Positions 44,225 through 54,376 of a DNA stretch of 64,000 nt are shown one piece after another. The notes under the pieces were generated by a model. The model searched no databases, was not told where the DNA came from, and saw nothing but the letters and a program-made list of their open reading frames with translations. Every line of letters starts with the position of its first letter. Position 1 is the stretch's first letter. Made by a program: the position numbers and the translations under genes. Origin of the DNA: Symbiodinium natans. Taxonomy: Eukaryota; Sar; Dinophyceae; Suessiales; Symbiodiniaceae. The stretch is taken from assembly GCA_905221605.1 (NCBI GenBank), contig CAJNDS010002184.1, positions 210,501 to 274,500 on the forward strand, written 5' to 3'.

Positions 44225-45230
44225 TGTTGTTGGGCACCATGGCACCATGGACTTCGGGTGCAGGAGTTCAGGTGTTTCTTTGTTTTTTTGGGTTTAGGGC
44301 TTTGGGATGCTTTGGGCTTCGGGTTTAGGATGTCAGGTTTTTTTTTAGTGTTCTAGGCTTTACGGCTTTGGGCTTCGGGTTTAGGATTTCAGGTGTTTTT
44401 GGGTGCTCAGGGTTTTAGGGCATAAAGTTTACGGTTGAAGGTTCAATTTTTCGGGTTTTGGGTACCAGGTGGCTCTGGCAGCGGGATGCAGGGTTTGGGG
44501 TTCAGGGTTCAAGGGTTAAGGCTCCGGTTCGGAAACCACATTTCCTAAACCCTAAACCACTTGAGGGCTTTCAAAGCCTTAAAACGCCTTTAAACTGAAA
44601 CCCAAGCACCTCAAACCAGAAAGCCGAGCCCCGAGCCTCCACTTCAACCGAAGGGCCAAAGACCGCTCAGGAGTATTCGTCTAAGGGCACCTTCCCTAAC
44701 TAGTCCTCCCCTCCCAATTCAAGGAAGTTTTAGGGTTTGGGGATTGATGGTTTAGGGACGCAAGAGTAACCAAGGAACAAAAGAGGGTAATCAGGGCCTA
44801 CTGTGCGGCCCTAGGCCCCTAAATGCCCCCCCCCCCCAATCCCGGAAAAAGTTCGGCAGTCAACCCTAGAGGCCCCAAACCCAACACCGCACGAAACCCC
44901 TCAACCCCCCCCCCCCCCCCCCCTAAACCCTAAACCCGAAACCCTAAAGCCTGTACCCGAAAACCTGAACCTAAATCCAATGGACAAAAAAAGGCACCTA
45001 GAAAGCCTGACAGGAACCCCAAAGCCCTAAAGATCCGAACCCCCCCCCCCCCCCCCCAACCATATTCTAACACCCTAACCTTGCGCTAAGCCCTAACTCC
45101 TAAGCCATATAAACCCTAAACCCTATGAACCCTTTAAACCCTATCAACCTCTCTAAACCTACAAACCCTGAAACCCTATAAACCCTCTAACCTTTTAAAC
45201 CCTGAGCCCTAAACCCAAACTTGAGAGGGT
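44225..45230. other. Degenerate telomere-type and poly-C sequence, no gene
   Basis: Three C runs of 16 or more (44.83, 44.91, 45.04 kb) and scattered repeat variants. No island here has both splice signals and a good frame. Confidence 0.4.
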
Positions 45231-45231
45231 C

Positions 45232-45277
45232 CTCCCGCTCACAATCCTTGTAAGCCACGGGCGGCGCAGGCCGCTGC
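45232..45277 (-). CDS. Exon-like island, QRPAPPVAYKDCERE
   Basis: Fifteen codons plus one base after acceptor CCACGCAG|G, GA donor, encoding QRPAPPVAYKDCERE. It sits between telomere-type and poly-C sequence on the strand and in the order of the UFD1-like gene. No domain is recognised. Confidence 0.4.
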
Positions 45278-45657
45278 CTGCGTGGGGTGAGGGCGCAGGC
45301 ACGTTGTTTTCAAAGCTGCGGCACACACACACACAAACAAACACACACGGGCAAAAGGCTTTGAGATGAAGGTGTTTTGGATTTATGGCGTAGGGCTTTT
45401 GAACGGAATATCCATGTGGGTTAGTGGGTCGTTATCTGCGACGAAGCCGGAAGCTCCATAACATTAAGCTTTGAAACCCGGACACGCCAATTGACCATAC
45501 CACGCCCAATAAATCCCACAGACCCATAGACAAAACTCTACAAACTCAGAAATTCCAATAAGTACAGGCAACCCTATATACCCCCCTAATCCCTAAACCG
45601 CCTAAACCCCAACCTCCCCAAAAAAACCGTTCAACTTCCCTAGTCACTAGGCTGCCC

Positions 45658-45910
45658 TACTTGGAGGTTCATGGTACTTCTTAACCAATTATAACCGTAC
45701 ATATAACCCACATGCAAGCCTCTTAAGTGCCCAATATGGTTAGAAATAATTACAGTTATAAGTACAGTAATCATGAAAAATGAATTAACAATTATTAAAA
45801 ATTTGATTAATCATGAATTAATAATTAATTAATAATTAATTAATAATTAATTAATAGCTAATTAATAATTAAATAATAATTGGTTAATAAGTACCATGAA
45901 CCTCCAAGTA
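45658..45910. mobile_element. Inverted-repeat element, family A copy 2, expanded interior
   Basis: Same terminal repeat as copy 1 at both ends. The interior keeps ATGGTTAGAAATAATTACAG and then holds about 100 bases of AATTAATTA-type sequence, so the copy is 253 bases. Confidence 0.7.
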
Positions 45911-45975
45911 GAGGTTGGCCATGAGCCCACAGGAACCCATCAACAAGACACAAGCCGCGCGCAGCAGGAAAGGAG

Positions 45976-46111
45976 TAGGGGGGTAGGGTAGGGTAGGGTA
46001 GGGTAGGGTAGGGTAGGGTAGGGTAGGTAGGGTAGGGGGGTAGGGTAGGGTAGGGTAGGGTAGGGTAGGGTAGGGGGGTAGGGTAGGTTAGGTAGGGTAG
46101 GGTAGGGTAGG
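45976..46111. repeat. GGGTA pentamer array
   Basis: About 25 copies of GGGTA with a few GGTA and GGGGGGTA variants, 65 bases from the end of the family A element. It yields a Pro/Tyr/Leu-rich false open frame on the minus strand. Confidence 0.88.
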
Positions 46112-46286
46112 AGCCACAAGAAAGAAACAAAAAGAAACCCTAACCCCCCCTAGAGTCACCTGGGAGATAGAAGGGGTACCTTACAGGAGAACCTCAGTCC
46201 CCAAAATAGGGGGAACATGGGCCTACTCTGGCCCTAAACCCTAAACCCTGAGTCCTCTCCCCGAATCCTAAACACTACAGCCTGAC

Positions 46287-46360
46287 TTGGGCCAAGGGGC
46301 TCGGCAGGAGCATCGGCGAACGGGGCCATGGGCATTGTCGGGAATCTTCTTGGGAGGATG
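46287..46360 (-). CDS. Possible proline-rich exon
   Basis: Open frame ILPRRFPTMPMAPFADAPAEP after acceptor ACCTGAG, ending near a GT donor. Composition is coding-like and differs from the surrounding repeats, but entry phase does not match the upstream exon and no family is recognised. Confidence 0.33.
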
Positions 46361-46633
46361 CTCAGGTCTTCTAAGGGTTTTGAGGTTAGGGGAGTTTAGG
46401 GTATTGAGGGTTAAGCGAGTTTGGGGTATTTAGGGTTTAGAGAGTTTAGGCTTTAGGGCATTTGGGGGATCTAGGGTACTTAGGGTATTTGGGGTTTAGG
46501 CGTCAGGTTCAGGGTATTTAGGGCTCAGGCTTTTAAGGAGCTTAGGGCTTTAAAGGCTCAGGGCCTTTTTTTTGGACATACCCCGGAAGTCCAAAGGAGG
46601 CTTGAGGCTTGAGGTACCCCAAAGAGGGGGCAC

Positions 46634-46696
46634 CTCCTCGCGCTTGAGCTCCGTGGCTCCACACAGCTTGAGGGCAGCTTCTACCGGCCTCAGCCC
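46634..46696 (-). CDS. UFD1-like exon, GLRPVEAALKLCGATELKRE segment
   Basis: Twenty-one codons, phase 0, acceptor GTCAAACAG|GGG, donor GAGGAG|GTGCCC. GLRPVEAALKLCGATELK follows YDLL of the previous exon as 'V-x-x-x-(K)P-x-x-A(V)-x-(I)-(I)-x-TD' ends the UFD1 fold. The exon at 27.2 kb encodes a similar end in a second gene. Just downstream lies a degenerate family B element with a 19-G run. Confidence 0.58.
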
Positions 46697-46983
46697 CTGT
46701 TTGACCCCCCTCGGGTTTAGGGTTTAGGGTTTAGGGTTTAGGGTTTAGGGTTTAGGGTTTGGGGTTTAGGGTTTAGGGTTTAGGCTTTAGGGCTACCCCA
46801 CTAAGATCCCCCTTAAAGAACCTTTAATGAGGCTTAATTATCCTTAAGTAGCCTGCATTGTGGGGGAACCTGAGGGCGGGGGGGGGGGGGGGGGGGTAGT
46901 ACAGAGGGGGTAGTACCCCTAAAACCCTAAACCCTAAACCCTAAACCCTATAGATAGAGGAACCCAGATCCTAAGGGTGAGAC

Positions 46984-47029
46984 CTTGCGCGCTCTCTCAA
47001 GAGCGCCCAGCACACCTATCCTTTCCTTC
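46984..47029 (-). CDS. Possible exon, KERIGVLGALERARK
   Basis: Fifteen codons after acceptor GAATTCCAG and before donor AAG|GTCTCA, phase 2 to 0, encoding KERIGVLGALERARK. Its entry phase does not fit the UFD1-like exons on either side, which join without it. It may be alternatively used or not an exon. Confidence 0.33.
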
Positions 47030-47725
47030 CTGGAATTCAAGGGAACCCAAACCCGCGAGTTAGGGCTTAGGGTTTGGGGTTTGGGGGGTTTGGGGTTTGG
47101 GGTTTGGGGTTTAGGGTGTGGGGGTTTAGGGTTTAGGGTTTAGGCTTTAAAACTTGGGCTTGAAGTGTGAACATCTTAAGGTTTAGGGCTTAGGGTGCCA
47201 AAGCCCCTCATCTGCCGAAAAGGCTATGACAACCAGAAAACAACTGTACAGCCCCAGAAGCCCTTCTAGAACTCAAGCACAGAATTTGCGGCCTGAACCA
47301 ACCCTCCAAACCCCATGCCAGGATGCACAAACCAAACCCTACCCCTTCACACCGTGGAAACCCTAAACCTTAAATCCTCTAAAGGCCCAAAGCGCCAAAG
47401 CGTGAAAACCCCTAAGCGCCCAAAACCATTAAACGCAACTCACAACCCTCGACGCTAAACCCGACTCTAAACCCTAAAACCTAAATCCTCAACCCTAAAC
47501 CCTAAAAGCACCTCATCCCCCCAACGCCCGGAACCGTCAAGACCCTGATGCCCGAAGCGCTAAGACCCCAAAACCTCAAACCCCTAAACCCTAAGTCCCT
47601 AAGTTTCTAGGGTTTCGGGTTTGGATGGGTTTAGGGTTTAGGGTTTAGGGCTTAGGGCTTAGGGTTTAGGGCTTAGGGTTTGGGGTGTCGGGTCAAGACC
47701 TCAAAGACCTTGTTGGGCCCTGGGC

Positions 47726-47773
47726 AAGCAGGTCGTAGGTTTGGCCCTGGTGTCGGATTGGCAGCCAGTCTCC
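47726..47773 (-). CDS. UFD1-like exon, GDWLPIRHQGQTYDLL segment
   Basis: Sixteen codons, phase 0 at both ends, acceptor GGGCCAG|GGA, GC donor. GDWLPIRHQGQTYDLL corresponds to the UFD1 strand pair 'Gd-x-(I)-x-(I/Y)-x-(H/N)-x-(G)-x-x-Y-x-(I/L)', which lies between the VLE/LT motif and the terminal 'V-x-x-(L)-x-P' motif. Other open frames exist here, so the choice depends on the family match. Confidence 0.55.
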
Positions 47774-48069
47774 CTGGCCCGCTCGGCTGCAGGGTTTGGT
47801 GGGTTTCGAGGGGTCTAGGAATCTAGTTTAGGGTGTAGGGTCTTTGGGGCCCGCTGAAAAATATTGGAGACATGATCCTCCTTAAGCCAGAAGCGACAAA
47901 CTGCAACTTCCCAAAGCCCTACCCAGGGTTATTTGAGTCGTAGGTGTTCTTGGGGCTTACAGAGCTTTATGCAAGGTGATTGGCTGTAGGGTTTGTCTAG
48001 GGTTTTCGGATTCAGGGCTTGAAGGCTGATAAGCCTGAAGGGTCGCCGGGGTTTTAGGTGGAAGAATTC

Positions 48070-48166
48070 CCGTGTTGCGAGCGAAGTGTGCTCGATGATG
48101 TCGGTTAAGAAAACCAAGTTCGTCTGCTTCACGCCGGCAGGCGTGCTAACCAGCAGCACAAAGGCG
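48070..48166 (-). CDS. Possible exon, FVLLVSTPAGVKQTNLVFLT frame
   Basis: A minus frame with good amino-acid composition (begins AFVLLVSTPAGVKQTNLV, continues TDIIEHTSLATREF) follows a GTAG acceptor. Upstream lies a 105-base inverted-repeat element (48238-48342). It sits between two UFD1-like exons that would otherwise join directly, so it is an insertion relative to UFD1, an exon of something else, or not coding. Confidence 0.3.
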
Positions 48167-48237
48167 CTACATGTTAATTCCTGCCTCGCAGTCAACCCAC
48201 AAAAGGCAGTGACCAGGTTGCAACCGTGTCGCCCTAC

Positions 48238-48342
48238 ATGGGTGGATGTCAGAACTGGGGTCCCCTTTTTGGATCCCCATTATAATACGGCACCTAATAT
48301 TTAGGGTACCCCCAAAAGGGACCATAATTTTGACAACCACCC
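48238..48342. mobile_element. Inverted-repeat element flanked by ACAT
   Basis: GGGTGGATGTCAGAA at the left and TTTTGACAACCACCC at the right with ACAT on both sides; the centre carries GGGTACCCCCAAAAGGGACC. A related core (CCCCGAAAGGGACCATAATT) occurs at 44.0 kb. Confidence 0.58.
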
Positions 48343-49071
48343 ACATAGACATTTTTGTCTGTCTGTCTGGGCTTGGGGCTTTCAGTGATCTCCAGGCTTC
48401 TGGGGGTTGGGATCTCAGGGCTCACAGGGATCTTAGGGTTTCCCGGGTCCTGGGGTTAAGGGTTTGGGGTTTAGGGCTTGGGTTTAGGGCACGGGTTTAG
48501 GGTTGAAAGGGTTTAGGGTTTAGGGTTTCGGGATTCCAAGGGCACATGGCTTAGGGTTGCCAAAGCTGAGGGCTCAGGGTTCTCGAGTTACAGATGGAAC
48601 CCTCCCAGCCCTTTCAAGACCCTCAAGCCCTAAGCCCTGAACCCTACATCCTCATTCCTAAACCCTACATCCGAAACCCTGAACCTAATTCAACCCGAAA
48701 CCAAGAACCCTGAATCGATATCCTCGTGGCTGGAAGGCCATACAAAAAGTTCAGAATCGAGCGCGCGAGATTTTGGGTTTGGGGTTAAGGGTTTAGGGTT
48801 GCGAGTTTAAGGTTGGTGGGATTGAGTGTTTAGGCCAAACCCTCAACCCCAAAACCCTAAAAGCCTTGAACTAAAACCCCAAAAAGATCTAAAACCTACA
48901 AAACCAAACGCCGAAACAAACCCCAAACCCCAAACCCTCTCCCTCCGCCCCCTCAACCCTAAACCCTAAACCCTATACCCTAAACTTTAAACCCTAAACT
49001 TTAAACCCTAAACCCTAAACTCTAAACCCTAACCCTAAACCCTATACCCCAAATCCCTCCCCAAATCTCAC

Positions 49072-49128
49072 GTCAGACTTCGGCTCCTGCGTCAAGGCCG
49101 TGTGCCCACGAAGCGTCTCTAAGAGAAC
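49072..49128 (-). CDS. UFD1-like exon, VLLETLRGHTALTQEPKSD segment
   Basis: Nineteen codons in phase 0 with acceptor CGCTTAG|GTT and a canonical-looking donor GAC|GTGAGA. VLLETLRGHTALTQ matches the UFD1 motif VLE-x-x-LR-x-(F/H)T-x-LT, one of the best signatures in this chain. It resembles an ankyrin GHTAL core, but the VLLETLR part is not ankyrin-like. Confidence 0.62.
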
Positions 49129-49144
49129 CTAAGCGAGACAAGAG

Positions 49145-49260
49145 CTAGGTTTTAGGGTTTAGGGTTTAGGGTTTAGGGTTTGGGGTTTGGGGTTTGGGGT
49201 TTGGGGTTTGGGGTTTGGGGTTTGGGGTTTGGGGTTTGGGGTTTGGGGTTTGGGGTTTCG
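49145..49260. repeat. TTTAGGG then TTTGGGG array
   Basis: Four TTTAGGG units followed by about twelve uniform TTTGGGG units, close to the acceptor of the VLLETLR exon. Confidence 0.85.
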
Positions 49261-49943
49261 ATCTGTAAAGGCTTTGGGTTTTGGGGTTCTCGGGTCTAGA
49301 GTGTTCGGGCTTGCGGTTTTGGGTGTAGTTTAAGTTGAAAGTTTCACGCTTAGGCTTTGGCATTACCCAGTGCCTATTCAGTACCTTAAGCTACAAGTCC
49401 GATAGCTAAGCGACTGGTATGGGGCCTAAACCCTAAACTCTGCAAACCCTGTAAACCCCAAACCCCTGGGGTGCTTCTGGGCCTGAGGGTCGATCCATCG
49501 AGAGGGCTTGTACCGGTTTTGGGGGGTTTGCCCGACTTCCTGGTTTCCTCGCCCTCAATAAGAGAGTACGGCGTCTAAGTCTCGAAGAATGACTAGACCC
49601 CGGAGTGGCCTAAGAATAAAGAGGGTGGCTTAGAAGGGAACCTAGTAATAAGAAAGGGACGAAGGGCCTACTCTGGGTCCTAGATGGAGGTCCATGAGGC
49701 CGGCTGGTGGCAGCGGATCTCTCTCGGATATCAGATGCGGACTCACCAGACACTTCATGTCGTATTGTGTGGCATGTCCAGGCTGATGCAGATTCCCCAA
49801 ACCCTATATGAACCCTATAAACCCTAAAGCCACAGGGCGCAAACAACAACCCCAAACCCCAAACCCTAAACTCTAAACCCTGAATCCTAAACCCTAAACC
49901 CTAAACCCTAAACCCTAAACCCGAAACTCCCGAAACTCAAAAC

Positions 49944-50003
49944 CAGGGGCCCAGCATGCTCCAGGTCCAGGGAGATGACTTTCATGCCCCCGACATGGAA
50001 GCC
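49944..50003 (-). CDS. UFD1-like exon, GFHVGGMKVISLDLEHAGPL segment
   Basis: Twenty codons in phase 0, acceptor ACACGCAG|GGC, donor CTG|GTTTTG. It fits between the LQP exon and the VLLETLR exon. In UFD1 this region runs from an F near the LQP motif to the K-AVLE motif; here it is longer than in the family as I remember it. Confidence 0.55.
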
Positions 50004-50239
50004 CTGCGTGTTTAGGGTTTAGGGTTTGGGGTCTAGGGGTACAGGCTTAGGGTTTAGGGGTGAGTGTCTTAATGGAGATGAGATAACTCTCGGTCTACTT
50101 GAAGGCTTGTAATGTAGGTCTCTTTTGGGCTTAGAGGACAAAACTATACCATCCTAAACCCTAACCCTAAACACTAAATCCTACACCCCTGAAACGGTAC
50201 TACCTCGCGGCCTTGATAAACCTCAACCGGTGGGAGATT

Positions 50240-50362
50240 TATAGGGTTCTTAAGGAAGGGGGGTTCAAGGGAGGTATGTAACCCAAGGTTCCCGAACACT
50301 CCCCACAACTTCCTAAGGCTCCCCAAGCTTCCTAAGGTTCCCTGTGGACCTTCCATTCTAGA
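50240..50362. mobile_element. Inverted-repeat element, family C copy 2
   Basis: TATAGGGTTCTTAAGGAAGG and AGGGAGGTATGTAACCCAAG as in copy 1; the right end is lost or altered. Confidence 0.55.
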
Positions 50363-50402
50363 CCCTAAACCCTAAACCCTGAAACCCCCTTCATAGGAAA
50401 GC

Positions 50403-50456
50403 CTCTCCGCGAGGCTGCAGCTTGACGAGGCTCTTGGCGCAGCGGGGAAGCTTCAC
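50403..50456 (-). CDS. UFD1-like exon, VKLPRCAKSLVKLQPRGE segment
   Basis: Eighteen codons, phase 0 to phase 0, acceptor GAAAGCGAG|GTG, donor GAG|GCTTTC. VKLPRCAKSLVKLQPRGE carries the LPK...VKLQP signature I know from UFD1. An inverted-repeat element (family C) lies immediately downstream. Confidence 0.62.
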
Positions 50457-51135
50457 CTCGCTTTCGGGGGGCTTTATGGCAGGGTTTAGGGTTTAGGGTT
50501 GAGGTTTAGGGTTTAGGGTTTAGGGTTTAGGGTTTAGGGTTTAGGGTTTAGGGTCTAGGGTCTAGGGTCTAGGGTCTAGGGTCTAGGGTCTAGGGTCTAG
50601 GGTCTAGGGGTCTGGGGTTTCGGGGTCTCGGGTCTAGGGTTTAGGGATAAACCCTGAAGCTGAGCCCTACTCAACTTATGGGGCGGCCTACACCAAAACC
50701 GAAAGCCCACAAAAAGGTCTCCATGATTCACGCTCAAAAGCCCTAAGCCCTCTGAAGCGTCCCTGTGTCCTAACACCCCCAAAAGCCCTAATCCCTGAGA
50801 TAGCCCCAAACCTGCAGAACGTTCAGGGTTTCGGGCTTTGGCTTGATTGTTAGGGTTTAGGGTGTTTAGGGGTGAGGGTTGAGGGTTTAGGGTTTAGGGT
50901 TCAGGGTCCTTCAGGGAGGGGGTTCATGGGGGGGTAGGTGCCTGGGGAACCCCTAAACCCTAAACCCCAAAACCCAAACCCGAGCCACCAAAACCGAACC
51001 TCCACACCCCCAAGCCACACAGACGCGCAGAACACCGCCTCAAAAAAAAAACAAGTTCGGATGCACAGAAGAAGCCCTCAAGTTTAGGGTTCAGGGTTCA
51101 GCATCTCAAGCCCAGGCATTCACTACATTCGCTAG

Positions 51136-51381
51136 TCAAGCAGTGTGGCATGCGAGCATCAGCAATGCGTACGAACCTTCATCCCGGCTTCCTGTGAAAC
51201 GCCAGCATCCTTCAGGTCGTTGATCATGCGGTGGCGGCCGGAGTGGATTCGAATCCTGTCGACTGTGGACGAATGCCTTCTTAGGAGGGTCGAAGCGGTG
51301 CCGAGCCCTCGCGACTGCTTTGCACACAGTGTCCTTCACTCGATGAAGCTCCTTCGCGTCGCTCCGCTCTGATGGGAACAC
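51136..51381 (-). CDS. Possible exon or gene remnant
   Basis: A minus frame of 81 codons in sequence free of telomere-type repeats, with segments such as KELHRVKDTVCKAVARARHR. It lies within the UFD1-like gene but between exons that join without it. Overlapping plus frames are also open. No family is recognised; it may be intronic. Confidence 0.2.
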   Translation of the reverse strand: MFPSERSDAKELHRVKDTVCKAVARARHRFDPPKKAFVHSRQDSNPLRPPPHDQRPEGCWRFTGSRDEGSYALLMLACHTA

Positions 51382-52214
51382 GAAGGCAGCATGCTTCTTG
51401 GGCCATGTCCACTTGTCTGCGAAAGCAACGGTTCCACGAGCTCACGGGCCTTTCCAGGCTTTTTAACACTGGTTAAGACATTTAAAGTTCACTCAAACCA
51501 TATAGGCCCTATATCAACCCCAAGCCCTGCACCTCTCGCCTCACACCGCTTTTCCAATCAGATAAGTTTAGACGGAAACGAGGGAGGGGTTTAGGGTTTA
51601 GGGCTTTGTCAGACTAATAAATGAGATGACATCTCGCAGCCAAAGTAGTCGTTTTTGGCATCCGGGTGGCCTCAAGAAGCTTTGGGAAGCTTAGGGGGTC
51701 CGGTTACGGCTCTGGTTTTGGCGTCCAGGGCGCCCAATTTTGGCATCAGTAATCAGGATTTATATTTTGAAAGAAAGAAAGAGTTTAGGGTTTGGGGTTT
51801 GGGGTTTTGGGTGTAGGTTTCCCTGAACCCTAATCCCTAAACACCGTGCACACTGCAAACCCTACCCCTCTCCCCCCCAACAAACAACTGCACCCTCTGA
51901 AACGCAGGTCTGACAGCACAAACTCAGACCCTAAATCCTAGTGAAGCCCTGACACAAGATAAGCCCTACATCCCAAACCCTGATTCAGCCTCAGAGCCTG
52001 AACCAAACTTGGAGCCTAAACCCAAAGCACCGACTAAACCCAAAACCTAAGCCCTAACCCGAAAGATGCCTGCACCCAAGACCCGTCTTAAGCCCTCTAA
52101 GGGCAAATCGTAAACCCTCTAAACCCTAAACCCTAAGCCCTGAGCCCTAAACCCTAAACCCTAAACCCTAAACCCTAGACCCTAAACCCTAAACCCTAAT
52201 CGTGGGCCCCAGGC

Positions 52215-52265
52215 GTAGCGCACTTCGACCTGCGCCATGGCGTCCAAGGTCTGAAGCCCGGCGCC
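52215..52265 (-). CDS. UFD1-like exon, GAGLQTLDAMAQVEVRY segment
   Basis: Seventeen codons in phase 0, acceptor CGGCCAAG, GC donor. The end (AQVEVRY) reads directly into VKLPRCAKSLVKLQP of the next exon, matching the UFD1 order of a V-x-V strand, an LPK-type motif and an LQP motif. The two islands are 1.8 kb apart, separated by telomere-type arrays. Confidence 0.58.
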
Positions 52266-52768
52266 CTTGGCCGTCCAGGTGGCCCAAGAAAAAAACCCTA
52301 AACCCTAAACCCCAAACCCCAAACCCTAAACCCTAAACCCTAAACCCTAAACCCTGAACCCTGAACCCTGAACCCTGAACCCGGACCACGACCTAAATCC
52401 TGAACCCTGAACCCTGAACCCAAACTCTGAACCCTGAACCCTAAACCCTGAACCCAAACTCTGAACACTGAACCCTAAACCCTGAACCCTGGGTGTAGTG
52501 ACCCTAAACCGAGCCCTGAGCAATGTTTTAGGGTTTGGGGGTTTAGGGTTTTTGAGGTTGGGCTCGTGATGAGCAGCAACTGCGTAGCTTCGGCTGATTA
52601 GGCTAGAGCTCCAGGCCTGTATGGCAGCGGAGTAAGACAATTGAAACCTTTCCTGAACCGTCGCCCTGCCAGTAGGGGGTCTCGCGGGGATCTAAACTGA
52701 AGGAGATGTGACCTCGGTTACACTGTACAAGGAGTAAAACAGGTAGAATTTCACAAGGATTTAGGGTT

Positions 52769-52908
52769 TAGGGTTCTTAAGGGAGGGGGGTTCATGAAGG
52801 GTGGGTCCTTAGGGAAGCTTAGGGAGCTTTAGGGAGTAGTAGAGAGTCTTAGGGAACCTTGGGTGACATACCCCCCTTGAAGAGCCCCTCCCTTAAGAAC
52901 CCTATAAT
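52769..52908. mobile_element. Inverted-repeat element, family C copy 3
   Basis: GGGTTCTTAAGGGAGGGGGG at the left, CCCCTCCCTTAAGAACCCTA at the right, with AGGGAAGCTTAGGGAGC inside. Confidence 0.62.
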
Positions 52909-53098
52909 GAACCCCGAAGGCCTAAACCCCAAAGCCAGGGAACACGAACCGTTCTTGTTGGTCTTGTTCTGGACCCTAAATCCTCAACCCTAAACCCTAG
53001 ACCCTAAACCCTGGACCCTAAACCCTAAACCCTAAACGCTAAACCCTAAACCCTTAAACCCAGGGGGGGGGGGGGGGGGGGGGGGGGTTGACCCGCAC

Positions 53099-53146
53099 CT
53101 TGGTCAAGCAAAGCGCGACTCGCGGTGGCACGCCCACGGTCCCCTC
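53099..53146 (-). CDS. UFD1-like exon, EGTVGVPPRVALCLTK segment
   Basis: Sixteen codons, phase 0 at both ends, acceptor TTGTGCAG|GAG and donor AAG|GTGCGG. EGTVGVPPRVALCLTK follows VAEFTAEVH as EG-x-hydrophobic-x-hydrophobic-PP follows VLEF in UFD1 proteins. A run of about 25 G lies just downstream in the intron. Confidence 0.6.
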
Positions 53147-53445
53147 CTGCACAAAAAGGCAGTCTCTGTGGGATGTAGTTAGGGTTTAGGGTTTAGGGTT
53201 TAGGGTTTAGGGTATAGGGTTTAGGGTTTAGGGTTTAGGGTTTAGGGTTCAGGGTTTAGGGTTTAGGGTTTAGGGACTAGGGATTAGGGTATAGGGATGT
53301 AGAACTTAACCTGGGACTCTATTTACAATTCTGCGGGTCAACCCCCCGCCCCCCAAGCCATCCAGACAGAACTCAAATGAAACCCTAAACGTTTAGCCTA
53401 AACCCTAAAGCCTAAACCCTAAAACTCAAAAATTAAAACCCTACT

Positions 53446-53531
53446 TAGGACGCTATTTACCGACAGTTTAGTAGCAAGTACCCCCTATGTAGTCGGTATA
53501 ACCCTTAACGCTGTAGGAAAAATAGGGCCCC
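53446..53531. mobile_element. Inverted-repeat element, family D copy 2
   Basis: AGGACGCTATTTACCGACAG...GCTGTAGGAAAAATAGGGCC with GTAGCAAGTACCCCC inside, as in copy 1. Confidence 0.6.
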
Positions 53532-53762
53532 AAAACTCGAAAGCTGTAAGCCCTGAACCCCCCTGGGTTCCCTCATCGTTAAGGCTCTTTCGGGATAATT
53601 CAGCCTGACTAAAGATATTTAAGGAGGGAACATCGGGTGGTAGCCTTAAACCCTAAACCCTAAACCCTACACCCTAAACCCTAAACCCTAAACCCTAGGG
53701 GGTACTCAAGACGGGGTGGTAGGGGCACCTATGACCAACCCCCCCGCCCCCCCCTCCCTTGC

Positions 53763-53789
53763 GTGGACCTCCGCCGTGAATTCGGCGAC
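53763..53789 (-). CDS. UFD1-like exon, VAEFTAEVH segment
   Basis: Nine codons in phase 0 after acceptor CTGCTAAG and before a GC donor (GCAAGG). VAEFTAEVH corresponds to the UFD1 stretch where a VLEF-type motif is followed by an acidic residue and then a glycine/leucine-proline strand, which is what the next exon supplies. Confidence 0.45.
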
Positions 53790-53870
53790 CTTAGCAGATC
53801 AGGGCCCTCTGCATCACCCCTAAACCCTAAACCCTAAACCCTAAACCCTAACCCCTAAACCCTGTTGAGC

Positions 53871-53904
53871 GCAACTTCAGGGATTGGAGTTCCTCGGCGG
53901 GTAC
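53871..53904 (-). CDS. UFD1-like exon, VPAEELQSLKL segment
   Basis: After acceptor ATAGAAG the frame reads VPAEELQSLKL. UFD1 proteins carry a comparable stretch near their start, a hydrophobic residue, P, small residues, then L..L. The downstream boundary is not resolved: none of the nearby GT/GC/GA donors gives the phase needed by the next exon. Confidence 0.42.
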
Positions 53905-54316
53905 CTTCTATAAGAGGCTCCTCTTCCGGGAGAGAAAGAGGGGCCCGAAGGGCTTAGAGTTCAGGGACTACCTTAAGATAATCGATGCCTTAAACCCTAA
54001 ACCCTAAACCCTAAACCCTAAACCCTAAACCCTAAACCCTAAACCCTAAACCCTAAACCCTAGAATAACGGGTTTAGGATGTTCAAGCCCTAGAGTTTCT
54101 CTCCCCCAAGAAAACCAAGAAGCCATTCCTTTCACCTTGAGAGCCCTAAAGAGCCCTTGAACCCTCAAGCCTTTCAGCCCTTAAGCCCTTGAACCCTTAC
54201 CCCTCTATGACCTTGCACTCATAACCTTGAAACCCATGAAATTCACCCAAACCCTGAACCCTCTTCAGCCCTGAAACCCCAAAAAAAGCCGTCTCAAACC
54301 CTAAACCCAGTGGAGC

Positions 54317-54376
54317 CTGTATCCACACCTGTGGCCCGGGCGCCAGCATGTGTGGAGCCGCTTGCTGGGTCTGCAC
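54317..54376 (-). CDS. Exon-like island, start of the UFD1-like gene region
   Basis: Twenty open codons after a GTGTAG acceptor and before a GC donor, both in phase 0, encoding VQTQQAAPHMLAPGPQ and onward. It lies in GC-balanced sequence between telomere-type arrays, just downstream of the membrane-protein gene, and precedes the UFD1-like exons. No domain is recognised in it; the link to the same gene is inferred from order and strand. Confidence 0.45.

Noticed and set aside
49166-49363. Pro/Lys/Asn-rich open frames such as this one, and others ending in NPKP or GFRV
   Set aside because: They are translations of TTTGGGG/TTTAGGG arrays and lack any other support.
51245-51256. GGATTCGAATCC, which looks like a tRNA T-arm
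   Set aside because: It is a simple palindrome; no acceptor, D or anticodon arm is found around it.
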